From: Pseudomonadota bacterium
Lineage (GTDB): Bacteria > Chloroflexota > UBA6077 > JAJPHF01
Assembly: GCA_021325365.1 (NCBI GenBank)
Contig: JAJPHF010000139.1
Location: forward strand, 69,333 to 133,332
Direction: 5' to 3'
DNA length: 64,000 nt
Part shown: positions 16,268 to 25,526 of the stretch, piece after piece
How the letters are laid out: each line of letters starts with the position of its first letter
Position numbering within the stretch: the first letter of the stretch is position 1
Made by a program: the position numbers and the translations under genes
Notes under the pieces: generated by a model
What the model saw: only the letters and a program-made list of their open reading frames with translations
What the model was told of the DNA's origin: nothing
Databases searched by the model: none

Positions 16268-17248
16268 CTACGAGCGCGGGCTCGGCGCTGCTGGGCTGGC
16301 GTCGACCGTGGGGACGTCCCCGGGGCCATGATTCGTCTGGTCGAGCGCCGCGCGGAGGCCGTGCGCCAGGGCCAGCGCGTCGTCGTTGGCGAAGAAGTGC
16401 ATGAATGTCAGGTGGGGCTGATCGCCTAGCTCGTGGTTGTGAATCGGGCCGACGTCGATGCCGTTCGTCCGAAGCGCCCGGATGACGGGATTCACCTCGC
16501 TGTCCACGAGACAGAAATCGCCCGTCACCGCCGCCCGCCCTGGGCCAGTGGGCTGGAAGAAGATCTCCGTCTCCGCGCCCGCGGACTGCGGCAGCGGCCG
16601 CCCGTTCACGGTGATAGTCTCGGCGCGCGGGACTTCGAACTTGAGGATGCCGCTATCCGCGTACCCGGGCTCGCCCATGATCGCCTGAATCTGGGCGGCG
16701 TCGATCCCGCGCGGCGCCCGACCGATCGCGGCTGGCTGGAGCTCCATCGTAGTGAATTGCATGGCCGCGCCCAGCTCTTGGGCGAGCTGCATCGGATCGC
16801 CTTGACCGCTGAAGTGCAAAAAGAGGACCGGTGGGGTGTCGCCGATGGCATGGTGGTGGATCGCCGTCACCTCGAACTGGTGATCCTCCAGCATGGCCAT
16901 CACAGGGCTGACCTCGTCCTCGCGCAGCGGCAGCTCCCCACCTACCAGCGCGCCGTTTGCCGTCGGCACGAAGTGGACCTCGCCCGTCTGGAAGAACGCC
17001 GGTCGCGTCGGCACTCCCATCACGGCCACCTGCAGGTCGGCACGCGGGGTGGTGAACGTGGCCACGCCGTCATTCGACAGCAGGGCGCGCCTGCCGACGA
17101 TCTGCTCGACCTGGGCCAGCTCTGGGATTGGTGCTGCCTGCCCCTGGGCCAGGGCGGGGCGATGCGCCATCGCCCCGAATGTGGCGAACCCGGCCGCCGC
17201 GAGAACGGCGAGACCGCTTGCGGTCAAGCGCGCGCGTAGCCCGTACAT
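16268..17248 (-). CDS. Secreted DUF1259 (LppY/LpqO family) protein
   Basis: The frame extends upstream to 17353, but the ATG at 17248 starts directly with a signal peptide (MYGLRARLTASG...ALAQG), so it is preferred. The mature protein contains two DUF1259 repeats (about residues 45-165 and 185-305). Each has a conserved motif such as AIHHHAIGDTPPVLFLHF or PIHNHELGDQPHLTFMHF. The family is found in actinobacterial lipoproteins and other secreted proteins; its function is not established. It is convergent with the kinase and divergent from the PqqC-like remnant. Confidence 0.85.
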   Translation of the reverse strand: MYGLRARLTASGLAVLAAAGFATFGAMAHRPALAQGQAAPIPELAQVEQIVGRRALLSNDGVATFTTPRADLQVAVMGVPTRPAFFQTGEVHFVPTANGALVGGELPLREDEVSPVMAMLEDHQFEVTAIHHHAIGDTPPVLFLHFSGQGDPMQLAQELGAAMQFTTMELQPAAIGRAPRGIDAAQIQAIMGEPGYADSGILKFEVPRAETITVNGRPLPQSAGAETEIFFQPTGPGRAAVTGDFCLVDSEVNPVIRALRTNGIDVGPIHNHELGDQPHLTFMHFFANDDALALAHGLRAALDQTNHGPGDVPTVDASPAAPSPRS

Positions 17249-17366
17249 CGCGATGCGCCTCCTCCATGCTCCAGGCGCCGGGGCTAAGGCCGGCGGTTCG
17301 CGTGCGCGCCGCCTTGAGCAAGATTCGAACCGGTCCCTGTCGGTGGCTGGCATGCGGCACCGCTCG

Positions 17367-17735
17367 ATGGTAGAGGTCGTCGCTGGCGCCCAGATCGGCT
17401 TGGAGGCGCAGCCGCCCCAGCTCTACGGCGACATCGTGCCAGCCCTCAAAGAGAAGTACGGCTGCACCGACGCCCAGATCGCCTACTTCTCGGTCCATGT
17501 AGACGCGGATACCGAACATGGCGGGCGAGCCTATGACCTGGTGGAAAAGTACGCGCGCAGCGCGGAGCAGCGGCGGCGCGCGGTACGCGCGGCGCGCGAG
17601 GGGGCGGAGAAGCGCTGGCTGTACATCGACGGCATCTGCATCCACTACGTGCTGGGCTATAAGCTCACGGATGACCGGTGGAACGAGTACCAGGCCGAGT
17701 GGGGGCCGAGCCCCTACTACGACGCGGTCTACTAA
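17367..17735 (+). pseudogene. C-terminal fragment of a PqqC/TenA-like (haem-oxygenase-fold) protein
   Basis: The 122 residues from ATG 17367 match the C-terminal half of iron-containing redox enzymes of the TenA/PqqC fold, including YFSVHVDADTEHG, where His and Glu are metal ligands in relatives. Relatives are about 220-250 residues, so the N-terminal half with the first ligands is missing. The upstream frame is antisense to the DUF1259 gene. The fragment probably reflects a deletion. A short functional protein cannot be excluded. Confidence 0.6.
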
Positions 17736-17745
17736 CCTGATTCGG

Positions 17746-17788
17746 GGACGGAGTGCAGGGCTGGCGCTGCCAGCCCTGCACTCCGTCC
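17746..17788. terminator. Perfect 20-bp palindrome between convergent genes
   Basis: Arms 17746-17765 and 17769-17788 are perfectly complementary, separated by GCT. Only two T follow. It lies 10 bp past the PqqC-like remnant and ahead of the convergent hydrolase gene end (17906), so a bidirectional terminator is likely. Confidence 0.6.
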
Positions 17789-17905
17789 TTGATGAGCTGC
17801 TTCGCCGGCCCCCCGGGAGCGGGGCTGGACTCCCGTCGGTTCTCGCGCGCGCTGGGGCGCTCTAGTGGGAGGGGCCGAGCGTCTGCACGGCCAGGCGCTG
17901 GGGCA

Positions 17906-18844
17906 TCACGGCGCGGTGAGGAAGGTGTGGATGGTTGCGGCGATCTGGCGCGGGTACTGGAGCTGCATCGCGTGGCCCCCGCCCGTGAACTGGGCCAGCC
18001 AGGCGCCCGGGATGCGCTCGGCCAGGATCACCGCGTTGGCGGGGGGCAGCACCTCGTCGCGCGTGCCGACCAGGATCAGCGCCGGCAGCTGGAGCTGTGG
18101 GAGCCGCTCGCAGGTGCCGGGCCAGTCCGCCATCGCCTGCTCCTGCTGCCCGATCGTGTCGGCCGACGCATGCTCGCGGGGTCCGGCGCTGGCAGCGCGC
18201 AGGTAAGCTTGATTCTGCGCGACCCACTCTGGCGGGAGCAGCACGCCAAGAATCTGCGCGGCGCGCTCGGCGGGGTCGCCATCCGGGGCGCCGATGAGGC
18301 GGATCGCTTCGGCGTTGGCCGGCAGCCCCGTGCTCCCCCCGCAGGCCGTCGACATCAGCACCAGCCGTCGCACCCGCTCGGGATAGCGCAGCGCCAGCTC
18401 CTGGGCGATGTACCCGCCCATCGAGTAGCCCAGGACGTGCGCCGGCGCGAGCCCGAGCGCGTCGAGGAAGGCTGCCGCGTCCTCGGTGAGCTGCGCGATG
18501 GAGAACCCGCCCGGCGGGGCGGTCGAGCGACCGATGCCCCGATTGTCGAAGGCGATTACCAGGTAGTGGTCCGCGAGGGCGGCGAGCAGGGTGGGGTCCC
18601 AGTCGTCGATCGTGGCGGCGTACCCGGTGATCAGCACGAGCGGCTCGCCCTGACCCAGGACCCGGTAGCCCACCTCTCGGTCCCCGATAGACACCGTCAG
18701 CACCCGGTCGGGCGGGGCAACCTGCGCCGGGTACGGGACGCCCGCGGCGGCCCCGGTCGGCGCGGTAGCGCGCCCGGCGAGCGCGGCGCCGACCAGGGCC
18801 AACACTCCCAGCGCGGTGGGCAGGCCGAGCGTGGACCGCCTCAT
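17906..18844 (-). CDS. Secreted alpha/beta hydrolase
   Basis: The ATG at 18844 follows GGAGGAG with good spacing and starts a signal peptide of about 30 residues; the frame extends further upstream without support. The mature protein has the hydrolase landmarks LITGYAATIDDWDP (oxyanion region), FDNRGIGRS, the nucleophile elbow GYSMGG, an acid in VGTRDEVLP and the final His in GGGHAMQ. This matches the pimeloyl-ACP methyl ester esterase/haloperoxidase-like branch. The substrate is unknown. Confidence 0.87.
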   Translation of the reverse strand: MRRSTLGLPTALGVLALVGAALAGRATAPTGAAAGVPYPAQVAPPDRVLTVSIGDREVGYRVLGQGEPLVLITGYAATIDDWDPTLLAALADHYLVIAFDNRGIGRSTAPPGGFSIAQLTEDAAAFLDALGLAPAHVLGYSMGGYIAQELALRYPERVRRLVLMSTACGGSTGLPANAEAIRLIGAPDGDPAERAAQILGVLLPPEWVAQNQAYLRAASAGPREHASADTIGQQEQAMADWPGTCERLPQLQLPALILVGTRDEVLPPANAVILAERIPGAWLAQFTGGGHAMQLQYPRQIAATIHTFLTAP

Positions 18845-19274
18845 ATCTTCTCCTCCTGGGCGACGCCCCCTGGGCGCTGGCTGGGTCACCGCGGCGCTCC
18901 CCTTCCCCTGGATCACCGACGCGGCAGACGGCACCGTCGGCCGACCGCCAGTATAGCGTGTGCGGGCGCCGCCTGCGTCGGGCGCCTGACGGTCAGCGCC
19001 CGTGGACCGCGGACAGGCGCTGCCCACCCCCCTCGCCCCAGCACCCAGCGCACCCCGCGTCGCTTGCCCAACCCCAATCGCTCGCCACGCTGGCTCAGGC
19101 TACCTGCCTGGACGCTCGCCGTGCAGCGGTCCCGCGTGTCCGAGCCCTCGGGCGCTGGACGTGCCGCAACCGCTGGGCGTACCCTACAGCCCGTAGTCTC
19201 GCAGCAACCGGGGAGCGGACCGAGCGGAGCCCGTGGGCCGCGAGAGACGGGCGACTCCGCTGGCGGGGGGTGGC
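18845..19274. other. Divergent intergenic region, 430 bp
   Basis: It separates the two secreted hydrolase genes, which are transcribed away from each other, and must hold their promoters. No clear -35/-10 pair, repeat or RNA was seen. Confidence 0.4.
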
Positions 19275-21125
19275 ATGGTGAAGAGCATGTGGTCGCGCTG
19301 GCAAGTCCTCTTGGCGCTCGTCTGTCTGTGCGGGATGGGGTCCGTCACCGTGCAGGGTCCGCGGCAGGTGGCGGCGGCCCGGCTACCGCAGGCGAGCCCG
19401 GTGGTCACGCGGCTCGTCCAGGTGCAGACCGAAGACGGGGTGCGCCTCGACGGTGCGCTGTACACTCCGGACGCGCCGCAGCAGCGTACGGTGGGCGTGG
19501 TCGTGCTGCACGGAGTGGGCGGCCGTTTCTACGGCGAGTTCGAGCGGTTCTTCGCCCCGGCGCTCGCCGCTGCCGGCTACCCGGCGCTCGCGATCAACAT
19601 GCGCTCGCACGACGCGGGCTATGCCGACAGCCGCTTTCCCGACTCGCGGCTGGACGTGCGCGCCGCCCTGGACTACCTCGCGGCGCAGGGCGTCGAGCGA
19701 GTGTTCCTGGTGGGGCACAGCCTGGGCAGCATCACCGCCGCCTACTACGCCGCGGTGGCCGACGATCCGCGCGTGGTGGCGGTGGGGCTCTACTCCGCCA
19801 TCGACGACCTGCCGCTCATCCAGCGCGACTACCAGCAAGGCGCGGCGGACTACGACGCCTGGGTGGCCCGCACCCGCGCCCTCGTCGCCCAGGGGGAGGG
19901 CGACACGATGCTGCTGGCGCCGGCCGGCATTACCGGGGCGCCGCGCCCCATGACCGCCGCGACCTGGCTGAGCTGGCGCGGCCCCGACGCCGAGACCGCG
20001 CCGGTCCGCTACGCCGGCCAGATCCGCGTGCCGCTGCTGCTCGCGTGGGGCGAGGACGACTGGACGGACGGGCCGGCGGGCCGGCGCCACTTCCGCGAGG
20101 ATGCCGCGGCCATCTACGCGGCGGCGGTTGCGGCGCCCACCCGAGTCATGCGGGAGATGCCCGGCGATCACTACTACGCGGGCCACGAGGGCGAGCTGGT
20201 CGCGTTTACGCTCGACTGGCTGCACGGGCAGGGGCTGGACGCCAGCCAGCCGGCGGCGCCGCAGACGCCGGAGCCCTATCGCACGGAGCTAGTGTACCTC
20301 CCAGCAGCGGACGGCTCCGTGCTGGAGGGCGCCTGGTACACGCCCCGCGAGCAGCCACAGTCGGTCGCGGTCCTCACGCTACACGGCACGGGCGGCAACT
20401 TCTACAGCGGCCCGGCCGGCTTCCTCGGCCCGGGGCTCGCGGCACGCGGGTATCCGGTGCTGGCGCTCAATCGCCGTGACCACGACGCGGGCTTTGCCCA
20501 GAGCACGTTCGAAGGCGGACTTGCGGACGTGGGGGCGGGTGTAGACTTCCTCGCGGCGCAGGGCTACGACCGGGTGGTCCTGGCCGGGCACAGCCTCGGC
20601 ACGACCTTCGCCAGCGCCTACGTGCCGCAGACGAATGATGCTCGAATCGTGGGCCTCGTGCTCAGCGGCACGCTCGCCGACCTGCCGGCGCGCACGCAGG
20701 AGTTCATCCCACCCGACGACTACGCGGCGACCGAGAGCTGGGCGGAGCAAGCCGTTGCGGCCGGGCGGGGCCGCGAGCTGCGGCTGATCCCCTACTACAC
20801 AGGCGGGCAACTGCTCACGTCGGCGCGGGCCTTTCTGAGCTATCGCGTGGCCGGCTCGCTCGCGGTGCCGCGTGAGCAGGTCCAGGACGTGGCGCTGCCG
20901 CTGCTCATCGTCCACGACAGCAACGACCTGGTGGCGCGCAGGGAGTTCTCCGAGGAAGTCGCTGCGAGCGCCCTCCTGGCGCCCACGGTTACGCAGGTAG
21001 AGCTGCGGGACCCGACGCCCCGCGACCCGAACGCCGGCCACAGTCACGTCGGGCTGGAGACGGAGACGATCACGACGATCGGGGCCTGGCTCGACGCTCA
21101 GATCGGGCCGCGGCGGGCGCAGTAG
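19275..21125 (+). CDS. Secreted protein with two tandem alpha/beta hydrolase domains
   Basis: ATG 19275 starts a signal peptide (MVKSMWSRWQVLLALVCLCG); the frame is open upstream to 19233 without support. Two homologous domains (about residues 45-325 and 335-616) each contain a serine hydrolase elbow: GHSLGS in the first and GHSLGT in the second. Both have an LxLHGxGG-type oxyanion loop and a candidate late His (DHYYAGH and AGHSHVG). Both copies look catalytically competent. Dienelactone-hydrolase-like or carboxylesterase activity is likely. Its 3' end overlaps the convergent fusion gene by 28 bp. Confidence 0.85.
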   Translation: MVKSMWSRWQVLLALVCLCGMGSVTVQGPRQVAAARLPQASPVVTRLVQVQTEDGVRLDGALYTPDAPQQRTVGVVVLHGVGGRFYGEFERFFAPALAAAGYPALAINMRSHDAGYADSRFPDSRLDVRAALDYLAAQGVERVFLVGHSLGSITAAYYAAVADDPRVVAVGLYSAIDDLPLIQRDYQQGAADYDAWVARTRALVAQGEGDTMLLAPAGITGAPRPMTAATWLSWRGPDAETAPVRYAGQIRVPLLLAWGEDDWTDGPAGRRHFREDAAAIYAAAVAAPTRVMREMPGDHYYAGHEGELVAFTLDWLHGQGLDASQPAAPQTPEPYRTELVYLPAADGSVLEGAWYTPREQPQSVAVLTLHGTGGNFYSGPAGFLGPGLAARGYPVLALNRRDHDAGFAQSTFEGGLADVGAGVDFLAAQGYDRVVLAGHSLGTTFASAYVPQTNDARIVGLVLSGTLADLPARTQEFIPPDDYAATESWAEQAVAAGRGRELRLIPYYTGGQLLTSARAFLSYRVAGSLAVPREQVQDVALPLLIVHDSNDLVARREFSEEVAASALLAPTVTQVELRDPTPRDPNAGHSHVGLETETITTIGAWLDAQIGPRRAQ

Positions 21126-22732
21126 GGCTCGCCCTGAGCCATCGCGCTGCCCGCCAACCTGTCGTCCCCCGCCCATTTGCTAGCGCCAATCCCCTGCACG
21201 ACCACTCCATTGTTGGTCCTAGCTAATCGGAACCGCGAGCATCTCGCGCGACGGTTGCGCCAGTCAGCCACCACGAGCTTTAGGAGGGCAGCCATATAGT
21301 CGGGCGCGACACGCAAAACTCTGAACGACGAGCTACCCATATCGAGCGTCCGATTGATCCAGGACATCGGAACCTCCGCAATGTCGTAGCCCGCCATGAG
21401 TGGCCTCAGGCCCGTCTCTACGTTTGCGGCGAATCCTGGCTGCTCGATGATCAACTGCTTGAAGATCTCCGCGCGGTAGAGCTTCAAGTTATTGGATATG
21501 TCCCGAAAGTCGCGTCGGATAAGAAGGTTGGCTAGCAGATGAAACGCTCGGTTGCATATAATCTTCATGAACGGATAGTTGATCAGAACAGATTCCTGGG
21601 AAAAACGACTCCCTATAGCACCGTCATGGCCGTCAGCCACCACCTCAAACAGATCGCGTAGCTCTGGTGTGATTAGAGCAAAATCACTGTCCATGGTCAG
21701 AATGTAGCGCCCAGTGGCTGCGGCGTAGCCATCGCGCAACGCCCGGCCCACGCCACCCGGGGGCGCCCGCTGGATGAGCTTGATGCGCGGTTCGCTGCCG
21801 GACAACTGCCGCGTTACAGCCGCCGTACGGTCGGTGCTATTGTCATCTACGATAATGATCTCGTGAATATAGGCGTCATATCTCTTCAGCAGCTCCGACA
21901 CCAGCGGACCGACGTTCATTTCCTCATTGTGACATGGCACCACGACCGACGTTGACGAATAAAGACGCGGGTTGGTGGCCAGGCTCACTGACGGTCGCCG
22001 CGCTTGCTCATCGCCCGGCTTCTTTAGCCAAATATAAAGAGTGCCGCACACCTCGCGGATTACGGGCGCGTGTTCAAGAATGAAGGCTAGTGATGTGATA
22101 GCAGGAATCAGACGGTTGGGCGTGAGCGGGTGTAGAATATCGTAAGGCACGACCTCGATATGTGTAAACCCTTGTCGCGACGCGGTCTGCATCAACTCGT
22201 AACGGCGCATACCGCGCTGACAACTGGCTTGTCCAGCCAGCCTACCAAACCATTGAATACGGTCCTTCAGAAATACCTGCGGGTTCCAGTGATTAGCTTC
22301 GAAGAATAGCACCTGTCCGCCAGGTTTGAGCAGCCTATAAAGCGCCTGAAGGTTCATGGCGTACAGATTATGACAGAGGATTGCCGAGCCAACGATATAG
22401 TCAAAACTTTCCGGCGTTAAGTCGGTATTTAGGTCATTAACGTGGAGAAACTGGACATTCTTGAGCCTACGCTGCGCTGCGACGCACATGAAGCCAGGGT
22501 TGAACACGGCAGCAGTAATCGGGTTCTCACCGCGCAGCACCTGCGCTAGGTGTGCTGTCCAAAGGCCAGTGCCCGCGCCTACCTCTAGAATCGACTCCCC
22601 AGGTAAGACGTGGAGGCAATGGCGCACCGTAAGAGCTCTCCATCGCAGTCGAATTGGCGAGGTCTTCGGGTATCTTCGCCAGTATCCTTCCCGGGTCTGC
22701 TCCATCTCTCGAAGATTATCTGTGAGCGACAT
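21098..22732 (-). CDS. SAM methyltransferase-family 2 glycosyltransferase fusion
   Basis: Residues ~1-235 form a class I methyltransferase with motif ILEVGAGTGLWTAHL and the later LKPGGQVLFFE. Residues ~262-500 form a GT2 domain of the dolichyl-phosphate mannosyltransferase type, with VVPCHNEEMNVGP, IVDDNSTDRT and the metal motif TMDSD. The two halves are usually separate proteins. No transmembrane segment is obvious, so the product probably acts at the inner face of the membrane on a lipid-linked or nucleotide sugar. GC content is clearly lower than in flanking regions, as in the other glycosyltransferase genes here. Confidence 0.85.
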   Translation of the reverse strand: MSLTDNLREMEQTREGYWRRYPKTSPIRLRWRALTVRHCLHVLPGESILEVGAGTGLWTAHLAQVLRGENPITAAVFNPGFMCVAAQRRLKNVQFLHVNDLNTDLTPESFDYIVGSAILCHNLYAMNLQALYRLLKPGGQVLFFEANHWNPQVFLKDRIQWFGRLAGQASCQRGMRRYELMQTASRQGFTHIEVVPYDILHPLTPNRLIPAITSLAFILEHAPVIREVCGTLYIWLKKPGDEQARRPSVSLATNPRLYSSTSVVVPCHNEEMNVGPLVSELLKRYDAYIHEIIIVDDNSTDRTAAVTRQLSGSEPRIKLIQRAPPGGVGRALRDGYAAATGRYILTMDSDFALITPELRDLFEVVADGHDGAIGSRFSQESVLINYPFMKIICNRAFHLLANLLIRRDFRDISNNLKLYRAEIFKQLIIEQPGFAANVETGLRPLMAGYDIAEVPMSWINRTLDMGSSSFRVLRVAPDYMAALLKLVVADWRNRRARCSRFRLARTNNGVVVQGIGASKWAGDDRLAGSAMAQGEPYCARRGPI

Positions 22733-22891
22733 GGTGCCCCCTCGGCCGCCTGGCCCGTTTCCTGGGGAGCCGACACCCCTGACGGCATCGGCACATGCTG
22801 GTGTAATGAGTACGGTTGTGCGTGAGGCATCCCTACGTATGGTCAGCCGGCACGTGTCCCTAGGGCCGAGTGGGTCAGCTCGGCTACTCTA

Positions 22892-24616
22892 CTATTGCGG
22901 CGATACTCGGCTCGCGGCGGGAAACGACGCTTCGTCGCCCTCCGGTACGAAGTAGGAGATCCTGGCCTCGCCGATCACCAATTCATTCGTCAGGAGCGCA
23001 TGTTGGCGCAGCCAAGCCTCCTCAGGTGCCGGCTCGGCCACATCGTGTAGTTTCACCAGTATCACTCGCCGATAGCCGGCCGTGAGGGCTTCCAGATCTT
23101 CGGGGACGCGGCGCTGGGCGAGCTGGCCGACCCACGAGAGAATCGGCGTACTGCCGTGGACGTAGCGAGCTAAACCGAGGACACCTGAAGGAATCGAGTG
23201 CATAATCACCACGTCGCCGGGCTGTGCGTCCCGGTCGAGCAGCTCAGCGACTGGGCGGAACGGCTTGGCAGGATAGCGATTATCGGTCAGGTGTCGAATG
23301 CCGGGTGACCAGGCCACGATGACGAGCAGCAAGAACGCTCCCCGGATGGGCAGCGGCAGCCGGCTGAGCGCTAAGCCGGCCAGCAGCATCGCGGCCGGCA
23401 TGCCGGCCAGGACGTAGCGCGGGACAGCCATCGTGTACGTCCCGCGCAGCGCGTCGAAGATGAGCGGGCCGGCTAACGCCCCGAGAAGCCAGACCCAGAC
23501 CAGCCCGCGGTCCCCGGAAAAGAGCCGGCGGGAGAACTTCCAGCAAAGAACCCCGGCCAACGTGGCGAACAGCAGCAAGGCCAACATGTCGGCGCGGCCG
23601 CGGGCGCCCCACTGTGGCATGTCCATGCCCCCGAGGTCCCCACTGCCGGAGATGTAGCTCAAGGGTAGGCGGACTAGCGCGTCTAGCCGCGAAACCCTTG
23701 GCGGCAGGACGAGCCAGTAGCCGGTTACCCGCCAAGCGGCCAGGCTCTGCGGCACCAGGACATACCAAGGCAGGACAAGGAGAGCCGTCGCGGCGCAGGC
23801 AGCGCCGAGCACTCTGCGCGGTAGGCGACCGGGATTCAGCAGTAGCCACCCGCTCAAGGCGAGCCAGACAAAGACGTAGAAGTAGTGGGTCAAGAAGCCG
23901 GCCGCGCCGATAAGGATCCACGAGGCCACAGCGGAGAGCCGTGGTCCTTCTCGGAGCGCCAGCGCGAACCACGCGCTGCTGACGACGATGAACCACAAAA
24001 GGGAGTACATTCGTCCTTCGGTTGCGTAGTACAAGGCGACCGGCGCCAGAAAGAAGAGCACGCTAGTGGGTGCAATTGCTCCGCTCCCGCCTATCCGCCG
24101 AGCAACTAGGCCAAGCATGGGAAGGCAGGCAAGTGCCCACAGGATCGAGAAAAGCCGGAGACTTGGATCGCTCGTTCCAACCAAGCGCGTCCAGCCAGAC
24201 AGCAGCAAGTAGTACAGCGGCGGACTAGTGTCGGATAGCAGCACGGCGCGGAGCACTCGGTCGGGCCCGGCGGGCGGCTCGTCGTGCGCCAAATAGCGAT
24301 GATAGTCGGCTGCTAATAGCGGTGCTGGCGCTTCCACGTAATCGCCCTGCCTGGGGTCCGCTTGCGCGGCGGGATGCTCAAGGCTATGACCTGTCGCCAT
24401 TGCGAGCGAGAACACCTCGTCGGGCCACAGCGGCTGATTCACAAGCCGGAGCATGAGCACGGCCGACGCCACGAGCACCAACACCTCCTGCAACCAAGGA
24501 GCCCGAAGGAGTCCTAGCGGCTCGGCCCATCGAAGCCAATGACGCCGGGCGGACGAGGAGCGCGTGGAAAGGTCTATCACAGGCCACTGACCGCCTTTGC
24601 CAGGCCATGTACGCAT
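22892..24616 (-). CDS. GT39/ArnT-like membrane glycosyltransferase
   Basis: This is a polytopic protein with about 10 transmembrane helices. The first extracytoplasmic loop has WPDEVFSL, the acidic motif of PMT_2/ArnT-type GT-C enzymes, and then DTSPPLYYLLLSGW. A soluble C-terminal part (about residues 470-574) follows. Such enzymes transfer sugars from polyprenyl-phosphate carriers. The frame is open upstream to 25513, but that stretch is antisense to an IS remnant; ATG 24616 lies 7 bp from the IS end. The original N-terminus may have been altered by the insertion. Confidence 0.8.
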   Translation of the reverse strand: MRTWPGKGGQWPVIDLSTRSSSARRHWLRWAEPLGLLRAPWLQEVLVLVASAVLMLRLVNQPLWPDEVFSLAMATGHSLEHPAAQADPRQGDYVEAPAPLLAADYHRYLAHDEPPAGPDRVLRAVLLSDTSPPLYYLLLSGWTRLVGTSDPSLRLFSILWALACLPMLGLVARRIGGSGAIAPTSVLFFLAPVALYYATEGRMYSLLWFIVVSSAWFALALREGPRLSAVASWILIGAAGFLTHYFYVFVWLALSGWLLLNPGRLPRRVLGAACAATALLVLPWYVLVPQSLAAWRVTGYWLVLPPRVSRLDALVRLPLSYISGSGDLGGMDMPQWGARGRADMLALLLFATLAGVLCWKFSRRLFSGDRGLVWVWLLGALAGPLIFDALRGTYTMAVPRYVLAGMPAAMLLAGLALSRLPLPIRGAFLLLVIVAWSPGIRHLTDNRYPAKPFRPVAELLDRDAQPGDVVIMHSIPSGVLGLARYVHGSTPILSWVGQLAQRRVPEDLEALTAGYRRVILVKLHDVAEPAPEEAWLRQHALLTNELVIGEARISYFVPEGDEASFPAASRVSPQ

Positions 24617-24622
24617 GCGCAA

Positions 24623-24639
24623 GAGCCTGTTGTGAATTG
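24623..24639 (+). repeat. Left terminal inverted repeat of the IS remnant
   Basis: GAGCCTGTTGTGAATTG matches the reverse complement of 25453-25469 at 15 of 17 positions. Confidence 0.75.
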
Positions 24640-24660
24640 TCGGGTCGCTTCTGGCTGCCG

Positions 24661-25452
24661 CATGAGTACGGTCAGCTGCAAGCCCTACCCGAGCGATGTG
24701 AGTGCTGGGGAATGGGCGACGGTCGCCCCCTAGGTCACGCTGCTGCCTCAAGATGCCGGCCAGCGTCGCTACCCACTGCGCGAGATCGTCAACGGCGCGC
24801 GCCGGATCGTGCGGGCCAGCGCCCCGTGACGCTTGCTGCCGAGCGACCTGCCGCCCTGGAAGGTGGTCTAGCAGCAGACGCAGCGCTGGCTGGCCGCCCG
24901 CTGCTTTGAAGCGCTGGTACCCGACCTGCTGCGCCTGCTGGCGGAGCGGAACCCGTGGTCGAGCGCGATCAGCTTCCACAGCCGGACGCTGCAATCGACG
25001 CCCAAGAGCGGCGCCCGCGCCCGCTAGGACGGGGCCAAGCGGGGCCACGGCTCCAAGCCCCATCTGGCGATAGAGACGCTCGGCTATTAGCTCCCCGCGT
25101 TTCTCCCGGCGGCCGACCAGCAGGTCCGGGCCCCGGTGACCCATGTGACCGGCGTCGCGCCGGCGGTGACCGGGGAGCAAGTCGAGCTGGCGTATGTGGG
25201 TCAGGCCTATACGGGCGAGCAGGCCGCGGCTGACGCGGCCACGCACTGCATCTCGTTGGAGGCCGTGCAGCGGCCCGGGGCCAAGCGCGGCTTGGTGCTC
25301 CGGCCCCGCCGCTGGGTCGTGCCGCGCCCGCTTGGCTGGCTGGCACGGTTCCAACGCCTCGTCCCCGACTATGAGCGGTTGGCAGAGACTGTCGAGGCCT
25401 TGACCTTCGTCGCCTTCGCTTGCTTGATGCTTCACCGGCTCGTCCATGCCTT
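24661..25452 (+). pseudogene. Broken IS5-family transposase
   Basis: Fragments in different frames rebuild an IS5-type DDE transposase. The N-terminal piece is YPSDVSAGEWATVAP, followed at once by a stop. Later pieces include DLPPWKVVYQQ after a shift, SRTLQSTPKSGARAR with a stop in place of the next residue, and the C-terminal segment VTGEQVELAYVGQAYTGEQA through RRWVVPRPLGW and FACLMLHRLV. Several catalytic-region residues are replaced, so it is inactive. Confidence 0.8.
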
Positions 25453-25469
25453 CAGTTCGCAACAGGCTC
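25453..25469 (-). repeat. Right terminal inverted repeat of the IS remnant
   Basis: On the minus strand it reads GAGCCTGTTGCGAACTG, differing from the left end at two positions. Confidence 0.75.
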
Positions 25470-25526
25470 CAGACGCGAAGGAGCCACCGCGGTTGCTTCA
25501 GACAACCCAGCACCTGCTCTTCTCGC

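Larger units (their letters stand above)
24623..25469 (+). mobile_element. Decayed IS5-family insertion sequence
   Basis: The 847-bp element is bounded by imperfect inverted repeats that match at 15 of 17 positions. It contains a transposase reading frame on the plus strand broken by several stops and shifts. No clear target duplication is visible. It lies between two glycosyltransferase genes. Confidence 0.75.

Noticed and set aside
17249..17353. Longer start of the DUF1259 gene
   Set aside because: The added residues precede the signal peptide and are Arg-rich; ATG 17248 gives a standard signal sequence.
17753..20479. 908-codon plus-strand ORF
   Set aside because: It is partly antisense to the hydrolase at 17906 and partly out of frame with the tandem hydrolase; no domain is visible.
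24617..25513. Upstream extension of the GT39-like gene through to 25513
   Set aside because: This stretch is antisense to the IS5 transposase remnant and contains its terminal repeats.
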